This document shows, in pieces, positions 7,701 through 13,689 of a stretch of 14,588 nt of DNA. Below the pieces are notes generated by a model, which ran no database searches, was not told where the DNA came from, and worked only from the letters and a program-made list of their open reading frames with translations. This stretch comes from JAIYDJ01 sp031398695 (lineage in GTDB: Bacteria > Pseudomonadota > Alphaproteobacteria > Rhodobacterales > Rhodobacteraceae), in NCBI GenBank assembly GCA_031398695.1, contig JANNNU010000125.1:1-14588 (forward strand), written 5' to 3'. Each line of letters opens with the position of its first letter. Positions within the stretch are counted from its first letter, which is position 1. The position numbers were made by a program, and so were the translations under genes.

Positions 7701-8371
7701 TAGTCGACCAGTCGGCCTTCGGCGAGGAAGATGAACTCGCCGACGCCTACGAGGCGCGCAAGAGTTTCGCCTACGGCCGCGACGGCAAGTCGGCCAAGAA
7801 CGCGGCCGTCCTGCAACGGGTCCTGAAGGACGTGGATCTCGCCTACCAAAACCTCGAATCGGTCGAACTCGGCGTCACATCGGTCGACCATTACTTCGAC
7901 ACCCTCGGCGGCATCGCCCGCGCGGTAAAGCGCCAGCGGGGCGCCGAAACGCCCGTTTACATTTCCGACCAGACCCGCGGCACCGGCAAGATCCGCACGC
8001 TGAAGGACCAGATCGCGCTCGAGTCCCGCAGCCGTGTGCTGAACCCCAAGTTCTACGAGAGCCTGCTGAAGCACGGCGCCGAGGGTGTCCGGCAGATCGA
8101 GGCGCATGTGACCAACACGATGGGCTGGTCCGCGACCACCGCGCAGGTCGATCCGTGGGTCTATCAGCGCGTGTCGGAAACCTTCGTGCTGGACGAAGAG
8201 ATGCGCCGCCGCATGGCCGAACTGAATCCGCAAGCCTCGGCCCGCATGGCCAACCGCCTGATCGAGGCGTCCGAGCGGTCCTACTGGACCCCCGACGCCG
8301 CAACGCTGGCTGCACTGCAGGGCGCAGCTGATGAGCTTGAAGACCGTCTGGAAGGAATCGCTGCAGAATGA
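4787..8371 (+). CDS. bchH: Magnesium chelatase large subunit BchH
   Basis: BchH binds protoporphyrin IX and inserts Mg2+ with the AAA+ partners BchI and BchD (not in this window), the first committed step of bacteriochlorophyll synthesis. The 1194-aa length and the N-terminal YNIVIVTLDAHAAGPAARVA are typical of BchH in the CobN/ChlH family. A cysteine cluster lies at Cys396, 399, 403, 409 and 415 (DGCTGCSHMCKGNSDCKAM). An oxygen-sensitive Fe-S cluster has been reported for R. capsulatus BchH, and a motif of this type was proposed to bind it. Other conserved-looking stretches are HFGMHGALEFMPGKQAGL and VFSNAEGAYGSNVN. The ATG at 4787 follows GAGGCAAAGG and lies inside the last codons of bchB, implying translational coupling. 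An in-frame ATG at 4754 is further inside bchB and adds non-family residues. Confidence 0.97.
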   Translation: MHVETNLTGIPVTGARVGYNIVIVTLDAHAAGPAARVAPRLAVDFPGLAISIHAAAEWAENPASLARCKLALQTADIVVANLIFIEEHINAILPDLTAARDRADAFVGVIADAQITKLTRMGDLDMAKPASGLMAILKKLKPKKGNSAASGEKQMSMLRRIPKILRFIPGKAQDMRAWFLSMQYWLGGSDDNIEQMIRFLISKYSTHKDWRGTASKAPVDYPEVALYHPDLPARITTSLADLPRPAGATLTVGLLMLRSYVLASDTAHYDAVIRAFEAKGIACLPAFAGGLDGRPAITAFFQNGKASRIDAMVSLTGFSLVGGPAYNDSEAAVAALSALDVPYIAAHPLEFQTLGQWANAASGLGPIETTMLIALPEIDGATNPTVFAGRHSLDGCTGCSHMCKGNSDCKAMAPCLERITSLAEKTYRLASLRQKSNADKMVGIVLFGFPPNAGAAGTAAYLSVFESLHNTMKAMRADGYTIDVPETVEDLREAVLHGNATRYGQPANVAEFISADHIVANTPPLKVIEATWGPAPGKIQSDGRNVFVLGQHFGNVFVGLQPVFGYEGDPMRLLFERGFAPTHAFVQFYMWLRNTFHADVLLHFGMHGALEFMPGKQAGLGARDWPDRLIGEVPNIYLYAANNPSEASLAKRRSNAITITHLTPPLAQAGLYKGLIELKDTLTRWRGTMPGAPEKADLESLIVEQAAVVDMNGADPATLWLKLLEAEDALIPDGLHVVGRPMSAAQRADYLNLLPPMDARERARIDALLQTDSETPALLRALSARFIAPVPGGDLIRAPQILPTGRNIHAFDPFRMPTEFALRDGAAQATKLLAAHPILPRTVALVLWGSDNIKSDGGPIAQAMALLGTRPRFDSYGRLCGADLIPLAELSRPRIDVMMTLSGIFRDLLPLQTKMLAEAAWKCAMADEPLSQNFIRAHSLAYAEQMGCDMETAALRVFSNAEGAYGSNVNVLVDQSAFGEEDELADAYEARKSFAYGRDGKSAKNAAVLQRVLKDVDLAYQNLESVELGVTSVDHYFDTLGGIARAVKRQRGAETPVYISDQTRGTGKIRTLKDQIALESRSRVLNPKFYESLLKHGAEGVRQIEAHVTNTMGWSATTAQVDPWVYQRVSETFVLDEEMRRRMAELNPQASARMANRLIEASERSYWTPDAATLAALQGAADELEDRLEGIAAE

Positions 8372-8403
8372 GCACGCCCTGTCAGACCGTTGCACATGAC
8401 CTG

Positions 8404-8421
8404 GCCGGGGATGCCTCCGGC
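8404..8421 (+). repeat. Hairpin preceding repeat copy 2
   Basis: GCCGGGG (8404-8410), loop ATGC, CCTCCGGC (8414 or 8415 to 8421) folds as a 7-bp stem with one G-U pair. It directly abuts the 28-nt repeat core and corresponds to the 3164-3180 hairpin of copy 1. No T run follows. Confidence 0.6.
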
Positions 8422-8449
8422 GGGGATATTTTCTCCAAGATGAAAGGGG
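8422..8449 (+). repeat. Hairpin-linked 28-nt repeat, copy 2 (bchH-bchL gap)
   Basis: The core contains GGGGATATTT, TCCAAGATGAAAGGGG and matches the reverse complement of 3132-3159 at 22 of 28 positions. Its last bases, GAAAGGGG (8442-8449), also serve as the only plausible Shine-Dalgarno of bchL, 7 nt before the ATG. The 85-nt bchH-bchL gap holds nothing else recognisable. Confidence 0.75.
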
Positions 8450-8456
8450 CACAAGC

Positions 8457-9359
8457 ATGAGCCCACTTGACGCAATTCCACGCCTGCGCGGACAAGACGG
8501 CGAAGGGTCGGTGCAGGTGCATCAGGACGCCGATACCAAGATCGAAGGCGCCAAGGTGTTTTCGGTCTATGGCAAGGGCGGGATCGGCAAATCGACGACG
8601 TCCTCGAACCTGTCTGCCGCGTTTTCGATGATGGGCAAGCGGGTCTTGCAGATCGGCTGCGATCCGAAACATGACTCGACATTCACATTGACCGGGCGTT
8701 TGCAGGCGACGGTGATCGACATCCTGAAGGACGTCGATTTCCATGCCGAGGAATTGCGTCCCGAGGATTACGTAGCGGTCGGCTTCAACGGCGTGAAATG
8801 CGTCGAGGCGGGCGGCCCGCCTGCCGGCACTGGCTGTGGCGGCTATGTGGTGGGCCAAACGGTGAAACTGCTGAAGCAGCACCACCTGCTGGAAGACACC
8901 GATGTCGTGATCTTCGACGTGCTGGGCGATGTGGTCTGCGGTGGTTTCGCGGCCCCCCTGCAGCACGCCGACCGCGCGGTGATCGTGACGGCGAACGATT
9001 TCGACAGCATCTATGCGATGAACCGCATCATCGCGGCCGTGCAGGCCAAGTCGGGTAACTACAAGGTGCGGCTGGCCGGGTGCGTCGCCAACCGGTCGCG
9101 CGAGACGAACGAGGTGGACCGCTATTGCGAGCGTGTCGGCTTCAACCGGATCGCTCACATGCCCGACATCGATGCGATCCGCCGTTCACGCCTGAAAAAG
9201 AAGACGCTGTTCGAGATGGACGACTCCGAAGACATCGTGATGGCCCGCGCCGAATACATGCGGCTCGCCGATGTGCTGTGGCGCTCGGTGCAGGGCGAAG
9301 GATCGTCTCCCGCCCCGCTGCCCGACCGCGAGATCTTCGAACTGCTGGGATTTGATTGA
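8457..9359 (+). CDS. bchL: Light-independent protochlorophyllide reductase iron-sulfur ATPase BchL
   Basis: BchL is the NifH-like homodimeric ATPase that passes electrons to BchN-BchB, coupled to MgATP hydrolysis. The 300-aa product has a variable N-terminal extension of about 30 residues, then Walker A GKGGIGKS at 39-46. The family strand QIGCDPKHDSTFTLTG follows at 65-80. The two cysteines that bridge the dimer's [4Fe-4S] cluster are Cys127 (TGCGGY) and Cys161 (VVCGGFAAP), and a NifH-like nucleotide-binding end VANRSRETNEVDRY is present. The ribosome site is supplied by repeat copy 2. Only 3 nt separate its stop from bchM. It is split from its partner genes bchN-bchB by bchH, the usual order in this group. 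Confidence 0.97.
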   Translation: MSPLDAIPRLRGQDGEGSVQVHQDADTKIEGAKVFSVYGKGGIGKSTTSSNLSAAFSMMGKRVLQIGCDPKHDSTFTLTGRLQATVIDILKDVDFHAEELRPEDYVAVGFNGVKCVEAGGPPAGTGCGGYVVGQTVKLLKQHHLLEDTDVVIFDVLGDVVCGGFAAPLQHADRAVIVTANDFDSIYAMNRIIAAVQAKSGNYKVRLAGCVANRSRETNEVDRYCERVGFNRIAHMPDIDAIRRSRLKKKTLFEMDDSEDIVMARAEYMRLADVLWRSVQGEGSSPAPLPDREIFELLGFD

Positions 9360-9362
9360 ACC

Positions 9363-10028
9363 ATGTCCAACTACGCCACCACGCGCGACCGGGTCGAACA
9401 CTACTTCGACCGCTCTGCCACTCAGGTGTGGGAGCGGCTGACCTCGGACGCTCCGGTCAGCCGTATCCGCCAGACCGTCCGCGAGGGGCGTGACCGGATG
9501 CGCGGACTGATGCTGTCGCGCCTGCCTGCCGACCTGAACGGCGTCCGCGTGCTCGATGCCGGCTGTGGAGCCGGGCAGATGACGGCAGAACTGGCAGCGC
9601 GGGGCGCGATCGTGACCGCCGTCGACATCTCGCCGCAGCTTGTGGACATCGCCCGCCTGCGCCTGCCGCCCGAACATGCCCACCGAGTCACCTTCGTCAG
9701 CGGCGACATGACGGCCAACCACGGGCGGCAGGATTTCGTCGTCGCGATGGACAGCCTGATCTACTACGACACCGCCGACATCACCAACGCGCTGCACCTG
9801 CTGGGGCAGCGCACGTCCGAGGCAGTGATCTTTACCGTAGCCCCGCGTACGCCGTTCCTGATGACGTTCTGGACGATGGGCAAGCTGTTTCCCAAGGCCG
9901 ACCGCTCGCCCGTCATGGTGCCGCACGCGCACACCCGGCTGAACCAGCACGCCGAGGGCCGGGTCAGCAAGGTCGCCCGCGTTAACCGCGGCTTCTACAT
10001 CTCGGAATGTCTGGAGTATCGGGCATGA
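9363..10028 (+). CDS. bchM: Mg-protoporphyrin IX O-methyltransferase BchM
   Basis: BchM transfers a methyl group from S-adenosylmethionine to the C13 propionate of Mg-protoporphyrin IX, the step after BchH and before AcsF. The 221-aa protein has a class I methyltransferase fold: motif I VLDAGCGAG at 63-71, followed by the acidic strand end VTAVDIS (84-90). The N-terminus YFDRSATQVWERLTSDAPVS and the C-terminal R-hydroxyaromatic segment NRGFYIS are typical of BchM/ChlM. It begins 3 nt after bchL with only a weak ribosome site, so it is probably coupled to bchL translation. Its TGA overlaps the lhaA ATG (10025-10028). Confidence 0.96.
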   Translation: MSNYATTRDRVEHYFDRSATQVWERLTSDAPVSRIRQTVREGRDRMRGLMLSRLPADLNGVRVLDAGCGAGQMTAELAARGAIVTAVDISPQLVDIARLRLPPEHAHRVTFVSGDMTANHGRQDFVVAMDSLIYYDTADITNALHLLGQRTSEAVIFTVAPRTPFLMTFWTMGKLFPKADRSPVMVPHAHTRLNQHAEGRVSKVARVNRGFYISECLEYRA

Positions 10029-11464
10029 TCTTGCGCAAGTCCCAGATGGCCAAGCTGCCGATGTCGTGGATGCCGTTCGCGGATGCCGCTTCGGACGGCT
10101 TGCCGCTGGGCCAGCTGCTGCGGCTGGGTCTTTTTCAGGTGTCGGTCGGGATGGCGGCGGTCTTGCTGCTGGGCACGCTGAACCGGGTGATGATCGTGGA
10201 GCTGTCGGTGCCGGCGTCGGTCGTGGCGCTGATGATCGCGCTGCCGGTGCTGTCGGCCCCGTTCCGCGCCATTCTGGGCCACAAGTCCGACACCCACAAA
10301 AGCTGGATCGGCTGGAAGCGCATTCCCTACCTGTGGTTTGGCAGCCTGTGGCAGATGGGCGGTCTTGCCATCATGCCGTTCGCGCTGATCGTGCTGTCGG
10401 GGGACCAGACGCACGGGCCGGCCTGGGCGGGCGAGGCGTTGGCGGGCCTGGCCTTCCTGATGACCGGCGTCGGGATGCACATGGTGCAGACCGCCGGGCT
10501 GGCGCTGGCGTCGGACCGCGCGACCGATGAAACCCGGCCCCGCGTCGTGGCGCTTTTGTATGTCATGTTCCTTCTGGGCATGGCGGTGTCAGCCGTGGTG
10601 CTGGGCTGGCTGCTGCGGGTCTATGATCCGATCCTGCTGGTTCGCGTCGTGCAGGGCTGCGGCGTCGCCACGATGGTGCTGAACCTTGTCGCCCTGTGGA
10701 AACAAGAAAAGGTCCGCCCGATGAACGCGGCCGAGATGGCCGAGGTTCGCCCGATCTTCATGGAAGGCTGGCGCGATCTGATGGCGGGTGGCACGGCGGG
10801 CCGTCTGCTGCTGGTGGTGGTGCTGGGCACCATGGCGTTCCAGATGCAGGACGTGCTGCTGGAGCCTTACGGCGCCGAGATTCTGGGCATGTCGGTCGGC
10901 AGTACCACTTGGCTGACCGCCTGCAACGCGCTGGGTGCGCTGGCCGGGTTCGTGATGGCCGGGCGCTGGCTGATGCAGGGGCAGGACATGTTCCGGATGG
11001 CCGGGCGCGGGCTGCTGGTCGGCATCGGCGCGTTCCTGGCGGTGATGTTCGCCGCCCCGCTCGGCTCGACCGTCCTGTTCTATGCAGGGGCCGTGGCCAT
11101 CGGTCTTGGGGCCGGCCTGTTTGCCGTCTCCACCCTGACCGCCGCGATGGCGCTGCCCGAACAGGGCACCGTCGGGCGCGGACTGGTTCTGGGGGCTTGG
11201 GGGGCGGCACAGGCCACCGCCGCAGGTCTTGCGATTGCCCTAGGGGGGGCGTTGCGCGACTCCGTCGGATCCTATGCGATGACGGGGGGCTTCGGCGACG
11301 TGTTTTCCACCCCGGCCTTCGGTTACGCCTTTGTCTACCAAATCGAGATCGTGGGGCTGTTCGCCACGCTGATCGCGCTGGGCCCGCTGGTGCGGGTGCT
11401 TCCCTATTTCCCGCAACCCAAATCCAGTGCGGCCCGTGTCGGCATCGCTGAATTCCCCACCTGA
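10025..11464 (+). CDS. lhaA: LhaA, PucC-family light-harvesting 1 assembly protein
   Basis: LhaA belongs to the PucC/BCD subfamily of the major facilitator superfamily and is needed for efficient assembly of the LH1 antenna, probably by handling bacteriochlorophyll or antenna polypeptides in the membrane. The 479-aa product has roughly twelve hydrophobic segments across its length. It also carries the family signatures LNRVMIVELSVPA, LGHKSDTHKSWIGWKRIPYLW near residues 85-105, and MQDVLLEPYGAEILGMSVG in the second half. The start is the ATG in the ATGA overlap with bchM. An upstream in-frame ATG at 10007 lies within bchM and is less likely. Leucine is encoded almost only by CTG, unlike bchN. 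It lies just before puhA, as in Rhodobacter. Confidence 0.93.
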   Translation: MILRKSQMAKLPMSWMPFADAASDGLPLGQLLRLGLFQVSVGMAAVLLLGTLNRVMIVELSVPASVVALMIALPVLSAPFRAILGHKSDTHKSWIGWKRIPYLWFGSLWQMGGLAIMPFALIVLSGDQTHGPAWAGEALAGLAFLMTGVGMHMVQTAGLALASDRATDETRPRVVALLYVMFLLGMAVSAVVLGWLLRVYDPILLVRVVQGCGVATMVLNLVALWKQEKVRPMNAAEMAEVRPIFMEGWRDLMAGGTAGRLLLVVVLGTMAFQMQDVLLEPYGAEILGMSVGSTTWLTACNALGALAGFVMAGRWLMQGQDMFRMAGRGLLVGIGAFLAVMFAAPLGSTVLFYAGAVAIGLGAGLFAVSTLTAAMALPEQGTVGRGLVLGAWGAAQATAAGLAIALGGALRDSVGSYAMTGGFGDVFSTPAFGYAFVYQIEIVGLFATLIALGPLVRVLPYFPQPKSSAARVGIAEFPT

Positions 11465-11482
11465 CCTGAGAGGATATACATC

Positions 11483-12247
11483 ATGGTTGGCGTCACACTT
11501 TTCGGAAACTTCGATCTGGCCAGTCTTGCGATCTGGATGTTCTGGATTTTCTTTGCGTTCCTGATCTACTACCTGCAGCGCGAGAACATGCGCGAGGGCT
11601 ACCCTTTGGAGTCGGAGGACGGCACGCCCGCCCCGAACCAAGGACCCTTCCCGTTGCCGTCGCCAAAGACCTTCCTCCTGCCGCACGGTCGGGGCGAAGT
11701 GACGGTGCCGGACTACAAGCGCGAAGCCCGCGACCTGGCAATGGTCCGCTCCAACGGCTCGGACGGCTTTCCCTTCACCCCCACCGGTGATCCGATGGTC
11801 GACGGGATCGGCCCGGCGGCCTGGGCCCCGCGCCGCGACATTCCGGAACTGGATGGCCATGGTCACAACAAGATCGTCCCGATGGCAGGGGCACCCGCCT
11901 TCGGCGTCAGCGCCGGTCGCGACCCGCGTGGGTTGCCGGTGCAGGCGGGCTACCTCGAGGTCGTAGGCCGAATCTCGGATATGTGGGTCGACGTGCCCGA
12001 ACAATTGGTGCGTTATCTCGAGATCAGCCTGAACTCCGGCGCCAAGCGGCTGGTGCCGATGCCGATGGTCAAGATCAAGAGCGACCGTGTCGTGGTCAAC
12101 TCGATCTCTTCCGACCTGTTCGAAGGCGTGCCGACCACCGCGTCTTTGGCCGAGGTTACCATGCTCGAGGAAGAAAAAATCAGTGCCTATTACGCCGGCG
12201 GCACACTTTACGCCGCCACCAAGCGCAAGCGTGCTTTCACCATCTGA
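11483..12247 (+). CDS. puhA: Photosynthetic reaction centre H subunit PuhA
   Basis: PuhA caps the cytoplasmic face of the L-M core of the type II reaction centre and forms part of the proton path to the secondary quinone QB. The 254-aa protein has one N-terminal membrane helix (about 12-32, ASLAIWMFWIFFAFLIYYL) and then the soluble beta-barrel domain. Residues known in R. sphaeroides fall at the same numbers: His126 and His128 (ELDGHGHNK), which bind inhibitory metal at the proton entry, and Glu173 (VPEQLVRYLE) near QB. The end TLYAATKRKRAF is family-like. GAGAGGA (11468-11474) gives a good ribosome site 8 nt upstream. L, M and antenna genes (puf) are not in the window. Confidence 0.98.
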   Translation: MVGVTLFGNFDLASLAIWMFWIFFAFLIYYLQRENMREGYPLESEDGTPAPNQGPFPLPSPKTFLLPHGRGEVTVPDYKREARDLAMVRSNGSDGFPFTPTGDPMVDGIGPAAWAPRRDIPELDGHGHNKIVPMAGAPAFGVSAGRDPRGLPVQAGYLEVVGRISDMWVDVPEQLVRYLEISLNSGAKRLVPMPMVKIKSDRVVVNSISSDLFEGVPTTASLAEVTMLEEEKISAYYAGGTLYAATKRKRAFTI

Positions 12248-12260
12248 CAGGAGGGCCGCG

Positions 12261-12899
12261 ATGAGCGACCATGACGATTTCGCTATGGAGCCGGTGCCCG
12301 GATTGCCCGAGGCGCCACCAAAAGGCGAAGAAGTTCTGTGGCAAGGACGCCCAGACACCTGGGCCCTGGCGCGCGCGGCGCTTGGACTGCGATGGGTGGC
12401 GGGGTATTTCGTGGCGCTCGCCGTCTGGCGGGTGTTCGCGGTGTCGGACGGCTCGGCGGGGTCCGTGGTGGCGATCATGCTGCCCTACTTGGCCGTCGGA
12501 CTGCTGACCTGCGTCATCCTCTTGGGGCTGGCGGCGATCTACGCCCGCACCACGATCTACACGATCACCACCTCCCGCGTCGCGATGCGGATCGGGGCGG
12601 CGCTGACCGTGACACTGAACCTGCCTTACACCCAGATCGCCAACGCCAGCCTCGACCTGAGACGCCGCGGCACCGGCACCATCGCGCTGGAAACGCTGGG
12701 CGACACCCGGCTGTCCTACCTAGTCTGCTGGCCGCATGTCCGCCCGTGGATGATGTCGCGCACGCAGCCCGCCCTGCGCTGCATCCCCGATGCCGCCCGC
12801 GTCGCGCAACTACTGTCCGAGGCGGCCGAAACCCGCGTCAGCCAACCGGTTGTCGCGCGCAACACGACTTCCACGGCCATGGCCGTGGCAGCGGAATAG
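12261..12899 (+). CDS. puhB: PuhB, reaction-centre assembly protein
   Basis: PuhB promotes assembly of the reaction centre in Rhodobacter. The 212-aa product starts after AGGAGGG (12249-12255). It has an N-terminal cytoplasmic part with GEEVLWQGRP (22-31), and hydrophobic segments at about 43-61 and 68-95. A C-terminal region (TIYTITTSRVAMRIG, 98-112; LPYTQIANASLDLRRRGTGT, 121-140) resembles a bacterial PH-like fold. The frame is open further upstream, but that part lies inside puhA and is not family-like. Near the 3' end is an 18-bp perfect palindrome. Its TAG stop is embedded in the AGGAGG that serves puhC. Confidence 0.92.
   Translation: MSDHDDFAMEPVPGLPEAPPKGEEVLWQGRPDTWALARAALGLRWVAGYFVALAVWRVFAVSDGSAGSVVAIMLPYLAVGLLTCVILLGLAAIYARTTIYTITTSRVAMRIGAALTVTLNLPYTQIANASLDLRRRGTGTIALETLGDTRLSYLVCWPHVRPWMMSRTQPALRCIPDAARVAQLLSEAAETRVSQPVVARNTTSTAMAVAAE
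12871..12888. repeat. 18-bp perfect palindrome at the 3' end of puhB
   Basis: CCACGGCCATGGCCGTGG is an exact 9+9 palindrome with no spacer. It encodes part of the variable tail STAMAVA of PuhB and ends 9 nt before the stop. It may be chance in GC-rich sequence, an mRNA stem before the puhC ribosome site, or a protein-binding site. Confidence 0.6.
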
Positions 12900-12908
12900 G
12901 AGGCTCAG

Positions 12909-13367
12909 ATGCCCGCACGTCCCAACGAAACGATGCGCAGCGCCGATCCAAACATGATCCCCGCGATCCTGCTCAAGGCGATGCTGGCGCTGGTTCTGGC
13001 CAGCCTTGCCGTGGTGACCTTTTCGGTCGTCACCGGGCGCGACCATACCGGCGTGCCCAAACCGGCCGAGATCGTGGCCGAACGCACGATCATCCTGCAG
13101 GGCGGCGGCGCACAGGCCGTCACCGTGCTGGACGAAAAGGGCCAGCTCCTCATGGACCTTCCGCACGGCGGCTTCATCACGGTGATCCAGAACGCGAATG
13201 AACGCGCTCGGCTCGTGAAAGGGGTCGATAAAATGATGCCGTTGCGTATTGTGGAATACGCCAATGGCCGAATGACGGCACATGACGACTACACCGGTTG
13301 GAGCGCCGAACTGGGCGCTTTCGGATCAGAAAACAAGGTCGCGTTCGAACGACTCATGTCGCACTAG
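12909..13367 (+). CDS. puhC: PuhC, photosynthetic complex assembly protein
   Basis: PuhC is a small membrane-anchored protein that helps organise the LH1-reaction-centre complex in Rhodobacter. The 152-aa product has an N-terminal cytoplasmic tail, one membrane helix at about 17-41 (IPAILLKAMLALVLASLAVV), and a periplasmic domain containing AERTIILQGGGAQAVTVLDE and PHGGFITVIQNANERARLVK. The start follows AGGAGG (12898-12903), which overlaps the puhB stop, so the two are probably coupled. The assignment relies on the puhA-puhB-puhC order plus the family-like helix-and-domain plan. Confidence 0.9.
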   Translation: MPARPNETMRSADPNMIPAILLKAMLALVLASLAVVTFSVVTGRDHTGVPKPAEIVAERTIILQGGGAQAVTVLDEKGQLLMDLPHGGFITVIQNANERARLVKGVDKMMPLRIVEYANGRMTAHDDYTGWSAELGAFGSENKVAFERLMSH

Positions 13368-13392
13368 ACGACCATGAAAAAAGGGAACCAAA

Positions 13393-13689
13393 ATGGGAAT
13401 CTTTAGCAAGATCGAGGAAGAAGTGCCCTGCACCGTCGAGGTCAGCCACCGCTTCGAAAGCCTGCACGCCCATGTCCGCTTCAACAACGGCGCGGTCGTG
13501 CATCCCGGCGACGAGGTCCTTGTCCACGGCGCGCCGATCGTCGCCGCCTATGGCGAGTTGATCGTCGAGGACCGCGTTGCCACCATCACCCGCGCCACCG
13601 CGATCGAACGTTTGTGGACCCGGATGACCGGCGATTTCGGGTTCATGGAGCTGTGCGAGTTCTCCTTCTCCGAGGAGGCTCTGGCATGA
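13393..13689 (+). CDS. bciE: BciE, accessory subunit of the oxygen-dependent Mg-protoporphyrin ester cyclase
   Basis: In R. sphaeroides a small gene immediately upstream of acsF encodes BciE, an alphaproteobacterial subunit that AcsF needs for cyclase activity and that is unrelated to plant/cyanobacterial Ycf54. This 98-aa acidic soluble protein lies in that place, overlaps acsF by ATGA (13686-13689) and is about the expected size. Visible features are FNNGAVVHPGDEVLVHGAPI (30-49), a probable small beta-rich core, and an aromatic end GDFGFMELCEFSF. There is no signal peptide or membrane helix. AAGGGA (13381-13386) lies 6 nt before the ATG. The name rests mainly on context and size, since I recall no diagnostic motif. 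Confidence 0.85.
   Translation: MGIFSKIEEEVPCTVEVSHRFESLHAHVRFNNGAVVHPGDEVLVHGAPIVAAYGELIVEDRVATITRATAIERLWTRMTGDFGFMELCEFSFSEEALA

Noticed and set aside
8440..8460. Six-codon frame (MKGAQA) ending in TGA that overlaps the bchL ATG
   Set aside because: It looks like a translational-coupling leader but lies within the repeat, has no ribosome site of its own and is likely chance.
13374..13406. Ten-codon frame (MKKGNQNGNL) overlapping the bciE start
   Set aside because: It is out of frame with bciE, no ribosome site was seen for it, and its A-rich stretch is better explained as the bciE Shine-Dalgarno region.
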